A DNA stretch of 55,875 nucleotides from 2-02-FULL-66-14 sp964651335. GTDB lineage: Bacteria; Pseudomonadota; Gammaproteobacteria; Burkholderiales; SG8-39. Shown here in pieces: positions 45,199 through 55,300 of the stretch (the stretch's first letter is position 1; the number at the start of each line of letters is the position of its first letter). The notes beneath the pieces were generated by a model. The model was not told where the DNA came from, made no database searches, and saw only the letters and a program-made list of their open reading frames with translations. The stretch is taken from assembly GCA_964651335.1 (NCBI GenBank), contig CAZYVT010000018.1:1-55875 (forward strand), given 5' to 3'. Both the position numbers and the translations under genes were made by a program.

Positions 45199-45804
45199 TC
45201 AGCCCTTCTTCGCCGCCTCCGCCTTCGGGGCGGCTTTCGCCGGCGCTGCCTTGTCTGCTTGCAGGCGCTTGAGCGAAAAATTCAGGTTGAACTCGGATAC
45301 GCGCTTCTTGTCGATGTTTGCGGCGCGAATCTCGACCAGCTCGGGCTTCTCCAGCCACGGCGACGACTCGATGTTGCGCATCAGCGTAGACACGCGCGCA
45401 TTCGACTGCGAGTATCCGACCACGTTGACCTTCATTCCGCGCTGCTTGAACGCCCTGAGATAGATCCCGTCGGGCATGACGCCGACCAGATCGTCGAGCA
45501 GGTGAACGGTCTGCGCACGGTCGGCCTGAAGCGTCTCGATCACCTGCTTGCGGGCGAGCAGAGCGGCGATCTCATCCTTCAGTTTCTTGATCTCGTCGAT
45601 CTGCTTGTCGAGTTTCGCGATCTCGGTCTTGACGAACGCATTGCGCTCGCCCTGTGCGCTGATGCGCTGGGCGTTGAAGACGTGAACCACGCCGACAATC
45701 ACCACGCCGAGCGCGGCCGCCAGCCCGGCGAGCAGGGCGAAGTGCTGCCGCGCACGCTTGCGCCGCTCCTCGCGGTGCGGCAACAGGTTGATACGAACGC
45801 TCAT
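45199..45804 (-). CDS. pilN: Type IV pilus inner-membrane protein PilN
   Basis: A 201-residue bitopic protein. It begins MSVRINLLPHREERRKRARQ, the conserved cytoplasmic peptide (INLLP) that docks into PilM, followed by one membrane helix, a coiled coil and a periplasmic domain. The C-terminus is Lys/Ala-rich, like that of PilO. It overlaps pilM by ATGA. Confidence 0.94.
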   Translation of the reverse strand: MSVRINLLPHREERRKRARQHFALLAGLAAALGVVIVGVVHVFNAQRISAQGERNAFVKTEIAKLDKQIDEIKKLKDEIAALLARKQVIETLQADRAQTVHLLDDLVGVMPDGIYLRAFKQRGMKVNVVGYSQSNARVSTLMRNIESSPWLEKPELVEIRAANIDKKRVSEFNLNFSLKRLQADKAAPAKAAPKAEAAKKG

Positions 45805-46877
45805 ACCGGATCGAACCTCCGCATGGCAAGCCCGCAGGCCACGATCAGCGAGGGCGCGTCCTGCATCAGGCGCTTGAGCTGAATGCGCGGCGAAGTCTGC
45901 ATGGCCGCGAAGGGATTCGCCACCATGGCGGGTACGTGGGTACGGGTAGTCACGACTTCGTCGAGGCCGGGGATCACCGCCGAGCCGCCCGCCAGCAGGA
46001 TGTGGTCCACCTGGTTGTACGACGTCGAAGTGAAGAAGAACTGCAGCGCGCGCTGCACTTCCATGGACAGATTATCCATGTACGGCCTCAGCACCTCGGT
46101 GTCGAAGTCGTCCGGCAGGCCGCCAGAGCGCTTCGCGTTCTCCGCCTCTTCGGGGCTCATGCCGTAGCGGCTTACGATGTCGTGCGTGAGCTGGTTGCCG
46201 CCGAACGCCTGCTCGCGCGTATAGACCGACTGCTCGTTGCGCAGTACGGTCACGTTCATCACGTTCGCCCCGACATCGACGACCGCGATGTTCTGGTCAC
46301 GGCCGCCGTTCGGCAGCTGCTTCACCACGAGCCCCAGCGCCGCCATCTGCGCGAAAGACTCGACATCCATGACGATCGCCTTCAGCCCCGCCGATTCGGC
46401 CACCGCCACTCGATCCTCGACCTTTTCCTTGCGCGTAGCCGCAATCAGCACCTCCTGGTCCTCGGGCTTGTTCGGCGCGGGACCGATCACCTGGAAATCG
46501 AGGTTGACCTCCTCCAGCGCGAACGGGATGTACTGGTTCGCCTCGGTCTGGACCTGGATCTCGAGATCCTCCTCGCGCAGCGCCGACGAAACCACGATCT
46601 TCTTGGTGATGACAGCCCCTGACGGCACCGCCATGGCAACGTGCTTGGTGCGTGTGGCGAGCCGCTTGTGCCCGCGCTTGACTGCCTCGGCCACGGCCTC
46701 GAGATTATTGATGTTCCCGTCCACCACGGCGTCCTTCGGCAGGGGTTCGATCACGTGGCGCTCGACTTGGAACCCGCCTTTGCCGGCTTCGGAAATCTCC
46801 AGCATCTTCACCGAAGACGAGCTGATATCCAGGCCAAAAAGTGGTGGCGTTTTCGGTCTGAAGATGTCGAAGTTCAT
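45801..46877 (-). CDS. pilM: Type IV pilus assembly actin-like ATPase PilM
   Basis: A 358-residue actin/FtsA-like protein. It has FGLDISSSSVKMLEISEAGK (phosphate-1), AVVDVGANVMNVTVLRN (phosphate-2) and ILLAGGSAVIPGLDEVV (adenosine). It is cytoplasmic and binds the PilN N-terminus. It is the first gene of the operon and divergent from mrcA, with 190 bases between the two starts, which is a conserved arrangement. Confidence 0.95.
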   Translation of the reverse strand: MNFDIFRPKTPPLFGLDISSSSVKMLEISEAGKGGFQVERHVIEPLPKDAVVDGNINNLEAVAEAVKRGHKRLATRTKHVAMAVPSGAVITKKIVVSSALREEDLEIQVQTEANQYIPFALEEVNLDFQVIGPAPNKPEDQEVLIAATRKEKVEDRVAVAESAGLKAIVMDVESFAQMAALGLVVKQLPNGGRDQNIAVVDVGANVMNVTVLRNEQSVYTREQAFGGNQLTHDIVSRYGMSPEEAENAKRSGGLPDDFDTEVLRPYMDNLSMEVQRALQFFFTSTSYNQVDHILLAGGSAVIPGLDEVVTTRTHVPAMVANPFAAMQTSPRIQLKRLMQDAPSLIVACGLAMRRFDPV

Positions 46878-46946
46878 CCCCTCTCCCTGCCTTTTTCCCT
46901 TAGGTATCGGCCCCTTAGGAGCGATACATAGAATTCCTGTTAAATG

Positions 46947-46976
46947 CTAGCAACAACTCTCAAGAGTGTCTAGCAA
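46947..46976. repeat. Direct repeat CTAGCAA flanking a small palindrome, between pilM and mrcA
   Basis: CTAGCAA occurs at 46947-46953 and 46970-46976, 23 bases apart, with ACTCT-CA-AGAGT (46956-46967) between. The position between two divergent operons suggests a regulator site, but no known motif is recognised. Confidence 0.35.
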
Positions 46977-46997
46977 ATTGTTCGATCCAGGCAGGAA

Positions 46998-47003
46998 TAT
47001 AAT
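46998..47003 (+). promoter_or_regulatory. Perfect -10 element (TATAAT) upstream of mrcA
   Basis: TATAAT lies 64 bases before the mrcA start. The -35 is weak: AAATTG at 17-base spacing, or TTGTTC at only 14. Offered as a probable mrcA promoter. Confidence 0.45.
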
Positions 47004-47067
47004 GCCCCCGAACTCCCGCCCCGTGCAACTCCTGGCCCGCTAGTCCCGCCGCCGAGGTTCAAGCTCC

Positions 47068-49401
47068 TTGAAGTGGCTACGTTTTTTGCTCTTTCCGCTG
47101 GGCTTGCTCGCGGGCTCTGCGGTCATTGCCGCCGGCCTTGCGGGTCTGCTGGTCCTGCTCGCCTATCCGAATCTGCCTTCGCTTGAAGTCCTCACCGACT
47201 ACCAGCCGAAGATCCCGTTACGTGTTTATACCGCAGAAGGGGCCCTGATCGGCGAATTCGGTGAAGAGCGCCGCTCGGTGATTTCCATCCGCGAGGTCCC
47301 GGCGCTGCTCCGGAACGCTATTCTCGCCGCCGAAGACGAACGCTTTTACCAGCATACCGGAATCGACTATCAGGGGGTACTGCGCGCCGCCTATTCGAAC
47401 CTGGTACAGGGCGGGCGCAGGCAGGGCGCAAGCACGATCACGATGCAGGTGGCGCGCAATTTTTTCCTGACCTCGGAGAAAACGCTGACGCGAAAGCTCT
47501 ATGAAGCGCTGCTTGCGTTCAAGATCGAGCACAGTCTGGGCAAGGATCAGATCCTGGAGCTCTACGTCAACCAGATCTACCTGGGTCAGCGTGCCTACGG
47601 ATTCGCGGCCGCCGCGCAGGTCTATTTCGGCAAGTCGGTGCAGCGGCTTACGCTTGCGGAAGCGGCCGTGCTGGCAGGGCTGCCAAAAGCCCCTTCCGCC
47701 TATAACCCTGTTGCAAATCCGCAACGCGCGCGCCAGCGCCAGCAGTATGTGCTGCGCCGCATGAAAGATCTCGGACACATTACCGAGCAGGAGTTTTCGG
47801 AGGCGACCAAGGCCCCATTGCAGGTCAAACGCGAGCTCAACGAGTTCCCCGTGCACGCGGAGCACGTCGCCGAGATGGTGCGTCAGGCGGTCTACGAGCA
47901 GTACCCCGAGGAGGTCTACACCAGGGGATTCCGCGTCTACACCACCATTCGGAGCGCCCATCAGGAAGCAGCCTACGAGGCGCTCCGTCGCGGCGTCCTC
48001 GACTACGACCGGCGCCACGGCTACCGCGGGCCGGAGGGACGTGCCGACCTTCCTGCCCCCGCCGACGCCGACGATTACGAAGATGCGCTCGCCGATCATG
48101 CGGATGTAGAGGATCTGCGCGCTGCGGTAGTGCTGGAGGCGAGCAGCAACGGCGTGACTGCGGCGTTTCGCAACGGCGAGATGGTGACGGTCCGCGCCGA
48201 GGGCCTGAAGTTTGCCGCGCGCGCGCTCGACCCGAAGACCGCGCCGGCGAAGCGCATTGCGCGCGGGGCCATCGTTCGCGTTCAGCGCGACGAGAAGAAC
48301 AACTGGCAAATCGCCCAGATTCCGGAGGTCGAGGGGGCGTTCGTCTCGCTCGACCCCGAGGACGGCGCGGTGCGTGCGCTCGTCGGCGGATTCGATTTCG
48401 GCCGCAACAAGTTCAACCACGTGACGCAGGCATGGCGCCAGCCCGGTTCCTCGTTCAAGCCGTTCATCTACTCCGCCTCGCTCGAAAAGGGCTACACGCC
48501 CGCCACGGTAGTCCCGGACGAGCCAGTCGTGGTCGAGGCCGAAGTCACCGGCAGCCAGCGGTGGGAGCCCAAGAATTACGACGGCAAGTTCGAGGGTCCG
48601 ATGCGCCTTCGCACCGCGCTCGCAAAGTCGAAGAACATGGTCTCGGTCCGCATTGTGCAGGACATCACTCCGAAGTACGTGCAGGACTACGTCACGCGCT
48701 TCGGCTTCGATGCCGACAAGCAGCCCCCGTACCTCACCCTGGCGCTCGGCGCAGGTTCCGTGACGCCGATGCAGATGGCGCGTGCCTACGCGGTGTTCGC
48801 GAACGGCGGCTATCTGGTGCAGCCCTACTTCATTCAACGGATCGTCGACGATCGGGGCGACGCGCTCGGCACGGCGAATCCGCCGCGTGCAGGCGACGAT
48901 GCGCTGCGGGTGATCGATGCGCGCAACTCCTTCATCATGGACTCGATGATGAAGGACGTGACGCGCTACGGCACGGCAGCGCAGGCCGCGAAGCTGGGGC
49001 GCCGCGATCTCGCGGGCAAGACCGGAACCACCAACGATTTCGTCGACGGATGGTTTTGCGGCTATCAGCCCTCGCTCGTCGGCATCGCATGGCTCGGGTT
49101 CGACCAACCGAGGACGCTCGGCCGCAACCAGACCGGGGGGCGGGTTGCGCTGCCGATCTGGATCGAGTACATGGGACGGGTACTCCGCGGTGTGCCGGAA
49201 GCCGAGCGCGCGGTTCCCGCGGGCATCGTCGCGGCGAAAATCGATGCCGATCCCGCCGCTCCGGCGGCCGTGCGTTCGGGGTCGGAGTTCTTCTACCGCG
49301 AGTTCCTGCCTCCGGAGCCGGCCCTGCCCGTGCTGCCCCCGCCGACGCCGGCCTCGCCTGCGCCCTTCACGCCCCCGCCGAAGCTGCCGACCCCGCCGTA
49401 A
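47068..49401 (+). CDS. mrcA: Penicillin-binding protein 1A (transglycosylase/transpeptidase)
   Basis: A 777-residue bifunctional peptidoglycan synthase. It has an N-terminal membrane anchor and a GT51 domain with catalytic Glu89 in AAEDERFYQHTGID. An inserted OB-like region (about 320-440) follows, then the transpeptidase with Ser461 (SSFKPF), SKN and KTGTT. It ends in a proline-rich tail. It starts at TTG 47068; no better ATG is near, and the next ATG would lose the GT51 start. It is divergent from pilM, as in many proteobacteria, and its stop is four bases from the convergent cyaY. Confidence 0.95.
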   Translation: MKWLRFLLFPLGLLAGSAVIAAGLAGLLVLLAYPNLPSLEVLTDYQPKIPLRVYTAEGALIGEFGEERRSVISIREVPALLRNAILAAEDERFYQHTGIDYQGVLRAAYSNLVQGGRRQGASTITMQVARNFFLTSEKTLTRKLYEALLAFKIEHSLGKDQILELYVNQIYLGQRAYGFAAAAQVYFGKSVQRLTLAEAAVLAGLPKAPSAYNPVANPQRARQRQQYVLRRMKDLGHITEQEFSEATKAPLQVKRELNEFPVHAEHVAEMVRQAVYEQYPEEVYTRGFRVYTTIRSAHQEAAYEALRRGVLDYDRRHGYRGPEGRADLPAPADADDYEDALADHADVEDLRAAVVLEASSNGVTAAFRNGEMVTVRAEGLKFAARALDPKTAPAKRIARGAIVRVQRDEKNNWQIAQIPEVEGAFVSLDPEDGAVRALVGGFDFGRNKFNHVTQAWRQPGSSFKPFIYSASLEKGYTPATVVPDEPVVVEAEVTGSQRWEPKNYDGKFEGPMRLRTALAKSKNMVSVRIVQDITPKYVQDYVTRFGFDADKQPPYLTLALGAGSVTPMQMARAYAVFANGGYLVQPYFIQRIVDDRGDALGTANPPRAGDDALRVIDARNSFIMDSMMKDVTRYGTAAQAAKLGRRDLAGKTGTTNDFVDGWFCGYQPSLVGIAWLGFDQPRTLGRNQTGGRVALPIWIEYMGRVLRGVPEAERAVPAGIVAAKIDADPAAPAAVRSGSEFFYREFLPPEPALPVLPPPTPASPAPFTPPPKLPTPP

Positions 49402-49405
49402 GCGG

Positions 49406-49729
49406 TCAGCCCGGCGCGAGAATCACCGCGATTTTGCTCTGCGCCGAGATCAGCCTGGAGAGCGCCGCAAACAGTTCGGACCCGTCTCGCGAGTCGCGCC
49501 ACGTCCCGCCGTCGTGGCGAAAGTGAAAGCCGCCCGAGCGAGCCGCGACCCAGATCTCGCGCGCCGCGGTATGGCGGTTGATCACCATCTTGGTGCCGTC
49601 GCCGAACTCGATCTCGAGCACTCCGGCGCCCTTGGTCTCGAGGTCTGCATCGAGCGCACTTGCTTCGATCGCGCGTTCGAGCGCCGCGATCGTGGCTTCG
49701 GCGAGGGCTTCGAATTCGCTGTCCGTCAT
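49406..49729 (-). CDS. cyaY: Frataxin-like iron donor CyaY
   Basis: A 107-residue frataxin homologue. It has an acidic first helix (MTDSEFEALAEATIAALERA), then beta strands with VLEIEFGDGTKMVINRHTA, EIWVAARSGGFHF and WRDSRDGSELFAAL. It regulates iron use in Fe-S cluster assembly. ATG 49729 matches the usual CyaY N-terminus; longer frames run antisense through lysA. It is divergent from lptM-lysA, a conserved gammaproteobacterial and betaproteobacterial neighbourhood. Confidence 0.93.
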   Translation of the reverse strand: MTDSEFEALAEATIAALERAIEASALDADLETKGAGVLEIEFGDGTKMVINRHTAAREIWVAARSGGFHFRHDGGTWRDSRDGSELFAALSRLISAQSKIAVILAPG

Positions 49730-49771
49730 GCGGAAAGTTCCTGCTAACATGAACATTTTATCCCCCTGCGC

Positions 49772-49951
49772 ATGCGCCTCGCCGTTCTTGCCGCGCTGCT
49801 CGTACCGCTCGCAGCCGGCTGCGGGCAAAAGGGCAATCTTTACCTCCGCGACAACCCGCCGGCGAACGTGAAGCCGGCGAAGCCTGAACCCTACAAGCCG
49901 GTCCCGTATCCCAAGGACACCGGCGACGAGGCCGAAGGCGCGAAGAAGTAG
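49772..49951 (+). CDS. lptM: Small lipoprotein LptM (YifL)
   Basis: A 59-codon gene. The signal peptide MRLAVLAALLVPLAAGC has a lipobox with the lipidated Cys17, followed by GQKGNLYL, the conserved LptM start, and a Pro/Lys-rich tail. LptM binds the LptD/LptE outer-membrane translocon and promotes its disulfide maturation. The order cyaY <> lptM-lysA (dapF in E. coli) supports the call. It ends six bases before lysA. Confidence 0.88.
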   Translation: MRLAVLAALLVPLAAGCGQKGNLYLRDNPPANVKPAKPEPYKPVPYPKDTGDEAEGAKK

Positions 49952-49957
49952 CGCCGC

Positions 49958-51202
49958 ATGTCCTTTGCTTATCGCGACCGGATTCTGTTCGCCGAGGCGA
50001 TCTCGTTCGAGGAGATTGCGCGGCGCTTCGGTACGCCGTGCTATGTCTACTCGCGCGCGGAAATCGAGCGCAACTACCGCGCATTCACCCAAGCGCTCGG
50101 CCGGCGCGAAGCGCTCGTCTGCTACTCGGTCAAGGCGAATTCCAATCTCGCAGTGCTCGCGTTGATGGCGAAGCTGGGTGCCGGATTCGACATCGTGTCC
50201 GGGGGCGAACTCGCGCGAGTGGAGGCCGCGGGCGGAGACCCTTGCAAGGTCGTGTTTTCCGGTGTCGGCAAGTCCGCAGCCGAAATCGAGCAGGCGCTGC
50301 GCGCCGGCATCCTGTGCCTCAACCTCGAGTCCGAAGAAGAGCTCGAGCGCGTCGCGGCCGTCGCCGGGCGCCTCGGGAAACGCGCCCCGATCGCGTTCCG
50401 CGTCAATCCCGATATTGACGCCAGGACCCATCCCTACATCTCGACCGGTCTCAGGTCGACCAAATTCGGGATCCCCTACGCCCGTGCCGAGCGCCTGTAC
50501 CGATACGCCGCGCGCCTGCGCCAGGTGACCGTGATTGGCGTCGGCTGCCACATCGGCTCCCAGATGCTCGACCCGGCGCCGCTTGCCGCCGCCGTGCAGC
50601 GCATTGCCGAACTTGCGGATCGGTTGACGCGTGCCGGGATCACGCTCCAGCACATCGACATCGGGGGGGGATTCGGAATCCGTTACCGCACGGAGCGCGT
50701 GATGCCGATCGGACGCTTCGCCGCCCGCTGCGTGCGGGCCCTGAGCGGCCGCAGGGAAACGCTGATTCTCGATCCGGGACGCTCGATCGTGGGCAACGCG
50801 GGTGTTCTGCTTGCCCGCATCGAATACGTCAAGCACACGGGCGCGAAGAAATTCCTGGTGGTGGACGCCGCGATGAACGATCTTCTGCGTCCCGCGCTGT
50901 ATGGCGCATGGCACGACGTGCTGCCGGTCAGGAAGAAGCGCGGCAAGGCGGCTGTTTACGACGTGGTCGGCCCGATTTGCGAGTCGGCCGATTTCCTGGC
51001 CCAGCGCCGCACGCTGGCCGCGAACCAGGGCGACTTGCTCGCGGTGATGTCTGCGGGAGCCTATGGCATGGTACAGAGCTCGAACTACAACTCGCGGCCG
51101 CGCGCCGCAGAGGTAGTTGTGGACGGCGGCAACGCGCATCTCGTTCGGCGACGCGAGCGCATCGAAAACCTGTACGCGGACGAATCGGTGCCCCGATGGT
51201 GA
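49958..51202 (+). CDS. lysA: Diaminopimelate decarboxylase
   Basis: A 414-residue PLP enzyme making lysine from meso-diaminopimelate. The PLP lysine lies in CYSVKANSNLAVL. Also present are GVGCHIGSQ, the phosphate-binding HIDIGGGFGI, LDPGRSIVGNAG, the active-site GPICESADF and GAYGMVQSSNYNSRPR. It starts at ATG 49958, six bases after lptM, and its end overlaps the RND adaptor gene by seven bases. Confidence 0.95.
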   Translation: MSFAYRDRILFAEAISFEEIARRFGTPCYVYSRAEIERNYRAFTQALGRREALVCYSVKANSNLAVLALMAKLGAGFDIVSGGELARVEAAGGDPCKVVFSGVGKSAAEIEQALRAGILCLNLESEEELERVAAVAGRLGKRAPIAFRVNPDIDARTHPYISTGLRSTKFGIPYARAERLYRYAARLRQVTVIGVGCHIGSQMLDPAPLAAAVQRIAELADRLTRAGITLQHIDIGGGFGIRYRTERVMPIGRFAARCVRALSGRRETLILDPGRSIVGNAGVLLARIEYVKHTGAKKFLVVDAAMNDLLRPALYGAWHDVLPVRKKRGKAAVYDVVGPICESADFLAQRRTLAANQGDLLAVMSAGAYGMVQSSNYNSRPRAAEVVVDGGNAHLVRRRERIENLYADESVPRW

Positions 51203-52341
51203 GCGGAAAACGCAAATTCGTGGCCGCCGGGAGCGCACTCGCCGTGCTCGCGGCCGCGCTCGCCGCCTACTTCGTCACGGACGGCCGGGCGAAGGAAAAG
51301 AAAGGGGACCAGGGTCCCGCGGCGGTTGCCGTCTCCATCGCCCCCGCCGTTCAGCAAAGCGTCCCCGTCCGGCTGCAGGCGATCGGCAACGTCGAGCCGT
51401 ATTCCACGGTCGCGCTCAAGGCGCGCGTCGACGGCCAGATCATTGCCGTCAACTTCCGTGAAGGGCAGGAGGTGCGCAAAGGCGAGACGCTGTTCCGCAT
51501 CGATGCGCGCCCGTTCGATGCCGCGCTCAAGCAGGCCGAGGCGAACGCGCTGCGCGACGCGGCGGCGCGCGACCAGGCGCGCTCCCAGGAGCGGCGCTAC
51601 CAGGAGCTGCTGGAAAAGAATTTCATTTCGAAGGAGGCCTACGCGCAGATCCGGACCAACGCCGAGACCGCCGAGGCGACCGTCAAGGCGAGCCAGGCGG
51701 CGCTCGAGATCGCGCGCCTGAACCTCGAGTACTGCAGCATCGCGTCGCCGCTCCATGGATATGTTGGAAAGGTGCTTCTGCAGGTGGGCAACCTGGTGAA
51801 GGCGAATGACGTCAATCCACTTGTAGTCATCAACCAGGTGCGGCCGATCTACGTCAATTTCGCGGTGCCGGAGCAGTCGCTTCCCGAGATCCGCCGCTAC
51901 ATGGCCGCAGCACCGCTTGCGGCCGAGGCGGCAGCCTCCGGCGCGGACAAGCCGCTCGCCAACGGGTGGCTCGTGTTCGTGGACAACGCGGTTGACCCGA
52001 GCACGGGCACGATCCGGCTGCGCGCCCAATTCGACAACCGCGACGCCGCACTGTGGCCCGGGCAGTTCGTCAGTGTGAGCCTGCGCCTGTACGAACAGGC
52101 CGACGCGATCATCATTCCGTCGCCCGCCGTGCAGAACGGACCCGAAGGGCAGTACGTGTACGTGGTCGGGCAGGATCTTGTCGCCAATGTCCGCAAGATC
52201 ACCGTGCAGCGCACCGACGGCGAGCGCACCATCGTCGCGAGCGGCCTGGAGAAAGGCGAGCGCGTGGTGACGCGCGGACAGCTGCGACTCGGTCCCAATA
52301 CCCGGGTGCAAATCGCCAAGCCGGCGGCGGAAGCTTCATGA
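51196..52341 (+). CDS. RND efflux membrane-fusion (adaptor) protein
   Basis: A 381-residue adaptor. It has an N-terminal signal anchor (KFVAAGSALAVLAAALAAYF, no lipobox Cys), a biotinyl-lipoyl half (VALKARVDGQIIAVNFREGQ), an alpha-hairpin (about 105-165), the second lipoyl half (IASPLHGYVGKVLLQVGNLV), beta-barrel and membrane-proximal domains. It connects the inner-membrane pump to an outer-membrane channel; no TolC-type gene is in the window. ATG 51196 overlaps lysA; the end overlaps the pump gene by ATGA. It is closest in look to MdtA-type adaptors. Confidence 0.88.
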   Translation: MVSGKRKFVAAGSALAVLAAALAAYFVTDGRAKEKKGDQGPAAVAVSIAPAVQQSVPVRLQAIGNVEPYSTVALKARVDGQIIAVNFREGQEVRKGETLFRIDARPFDAALKQAEANALRDAAARDQARSQERRYQELLEKNFISKEAYAQIRTNAETAEATVKASQAALEIARLNLEYCSIASPLHGYVGKVLLQVGNLVKANDVNPLVVINQVRPIYVNFAVPEQSLPEIRRYMAAAPLAAEAAASGADKPLANGWLVFVDNAVDPSTGTIRLRAQFDNRDAALWPGQFVSVSLRLYEQADAIIIPSPAVQNGPEGQYVYVVGQDLVANVRKITVQRTDGERTIVASGLEKGERVVTRGQLRLGPNTRVQIAKPAAEAS

Positions 52342-55300
52342 ACTTTTGCGAACTGTTCGTACGCCGGCCAGTCATGACGATCCTGGTCATGGCCGGGATC
52401 CTGATCTTCGGTCTCGCTTCCTACCGGATGCTGCCGGTCTCGACGCTGCCAAACGTCGATTTCCCGACCATCCAGGTCAGCGCGGACCTTCCCGGCGCCA
52501 GCCCCGAGACCATGGCCTCGGCGGTGGCCACGGTGCTCGAGAAGCAGTTTTCGACCATTGCCGGCATCGACGAGATGAGCTCGGTCAGCGGACAGGGCGT
52601 GACGCGCATCACCATCGTGTTTGCGCTCGATCGAGACATCGATGCCGCGGCGCAGGACGTGAACTCGGCCATCGCCTCGGCCGCGCGCCAGCTGCCGGCC
52701 ACCATGCCGGCGCCGCCTTCGTTCCGCAAGGTCAACCCGGCCGACTTTCCGGTCTACTACCTCGCCCTGACCTCGTCGCAGCTGCCGCTTTCCACGGTAA
52801 ACGAATACGCCGAGACCTACCTCGCGCAGCGCATCTCGACCATCAACGGGGTGGCGCAGGTGCAGATCTACGGCCAGCAGAAGTACGCGGTGCGGGTGCA
52901 GGTGGATCCGAACGCGCTCGCCGCGCGCGGAGTCGGCATCAACGAGGTCGAGCAGGCAGTATCGCAGGCGAACGTCAACCTGCCGACCGGGACGCTGTAC
53001 GGCAAGGACCGCATCTTTGCCGTGCAGGCGACCGGGCAGCTGAACGACGCGGCGGCGTTCCGGCCGGTGATCGTCACCTACCGCAACGGCTCGCCGATCC
53101 GCCTGCAGGAGCTGGGGCGCGTCATCGACGACGTGCAGAACGACAAGGTGGCGGCCTGGTTCAAGGGCAAGCGCGGCATCGTGCTCGCCATCCAGCGCCA
53201 GCCCGGCACCAACACCATCGACGTGGTCGACGCGATCAAAAAGCTGCTGCCGACCTTCCGCGCCGAGGTCCCGCCGGCGATCGATATCGAGACCCTTTAC
53301 GACCGCTCGCTCACCATCCGCAGGTCGGTGGACGAGGTGCAGTTCACGCTCTACCTCGCGCTCATGCTGGTGGTGCTGGTCATCTTCATTTTCCTGCGCA
53401 ACGTCGCCGCCACCATCATCCCGGCGATCGCGCTGCCGATGTCGATCATCGGCACCTTCTCGGTGATGTATCTGTTCGGCTTCAGCCTGGACAACATCTC
53501 GCTGATGGCGCTCACGCTGTGCGTCGGGTTCGTGGTGGACGACGCTGTCGTGATGCTCGAGAACATCACCCGGCACATCGAGCAGGGCAAGAGCGTCATG
53601 CAGGCAACGCTCGACGGCTCCCGCGAGATCGTCTTCACCATCATCTCGATGACCATCTCGCTCGCCGCGGTATTCATCCCGGTGCTGTTCATGGGCGGGA
53701 TCCTCGGGCGCCTGTTGCACGAGTTCGCGGTCACCATCATGGCCGCGGTGCTGATCTCGGGCTTGGTGTCGCTCACGCTGACCCCGATGATGTGCAGCCG
53801 CATCCTGAAGCCGCACCGCGCCGACCGGCGCCACGGTCGCGTGTACATGGCCTTTGAGCGCGGCTTCGACGCCTGGAAGCATGCCTACGACGTCTCGCTG
53901 CGCTGGACGCTGCGGCACCAGCGGGCGGTGATGGTCGCGTTTCTCGCCATCTGCGTGGCGACCGGCATCCTGTTCGAGCGCGCCCCCAAAGGCTTCCTGC
54001 CGAGCGAGGACTCCGGCCAGCTGTTTTGCTTCGTGGAGGGCCCGCAGGATATCTCCTTCGAAGCGATGAACCGGCTGCAGCAGCAGGTCTCCGAGATCCT
54101 CCGCAACGATCCGAACGTCGACGCGGCGATGTCGTTCGTCGGCGCGGGCGGGACGTCGCCATCGATGAACCGCGGTCGCATCACCATCACGCTCAAACCG
54201 TTCAAGGAGAGAAAACCGGCCGACCAGGTGGTGCGCGAGCTGCGCCCCAGGCTCGCCAACATCATGGGCGCGAAGGTGTTCCTGCAGAACGTGCCCGCGA
54301 TCCGCATTGGCGGCCAGCTCACCCAGAGCCCGTACCAGTACGTAATGCGCAGCGCGAACATCGAAGAGCTCTACCACTGGGCGCCGGTGATCGAGCAGAA
54401 GCTGAAAACGCTGCCGCGACTGGTCGACATCTCGAGCGACCTGCAGATCACGCGTCCGGAGGTCACGGTCGAGATCGAGCGTGAGAAGGCCTCCGCCCTG
54501 GGCGTCTCGGCGCAGAGCATCGAGATGGCGCTCAACAACGCCTACGGCTCGCGCCAGGTGTCGACCATCTACACCGCCACCAACCAGTATTACGTGATCC
54601 TGGAGCTTGCGCCGCGCTATCAGACCGACCCCTCCGTGCTGCCGCTGCTCTACGTGCGCTCCTCGACCGGCGCGCTGGTTCCGCTCAATGCCGTGGCGAA
54701 GCTCGCATACGGCGTTGGTCCACTGCAGGTCGCGCACCTGGGACAGCTCACCTCGGTCACCTTTTCGTTCGATTTGCGCCCCGGCGTCGCGCTGTCGCAG
54801 GCGATCAGCGAGGTGGAAGCTGCGATGCGCGATCTGCAGGTGCCGGCGACGCTCACCGGCACGTTCTCGGGCACGGCGCAGGCCTACCAGAGCTCGCTGC
54901 GGGGCATGGGCATCCTGCTCCTGCTTTCGATCGTGGTGATCTACCTTGTGCTGGGCATCCTCTACGAGAGTTTCATCCACCCGCTGACCATCCTCTCGGG
55001 CCTGCCGACCGCGGGCCTGGGCGCGCTGCTCACGCTGATGGCCTTCGGCATCGAGCTCAACATGTACGCCTTCGTCGGCATCATCATGCTGGTCGGCATC
55101 GTCAAGAAGAACGCGATCCTGATGATCGACTTCGCCCTCGAGGCGCAGAGGAAGGAAGGCATGGCCCCCGAGCAGGCGATCTACCAGGCGGGACTGGTCC
55201 GATTCCGTCCCATCATGATGACGACCATGGCGGCGCTGATGGGGAGTTTGCCGATCGCGATCGGCTTCGGCGCCGGCGGCGGCGCGCGCATGCCGCTCGG

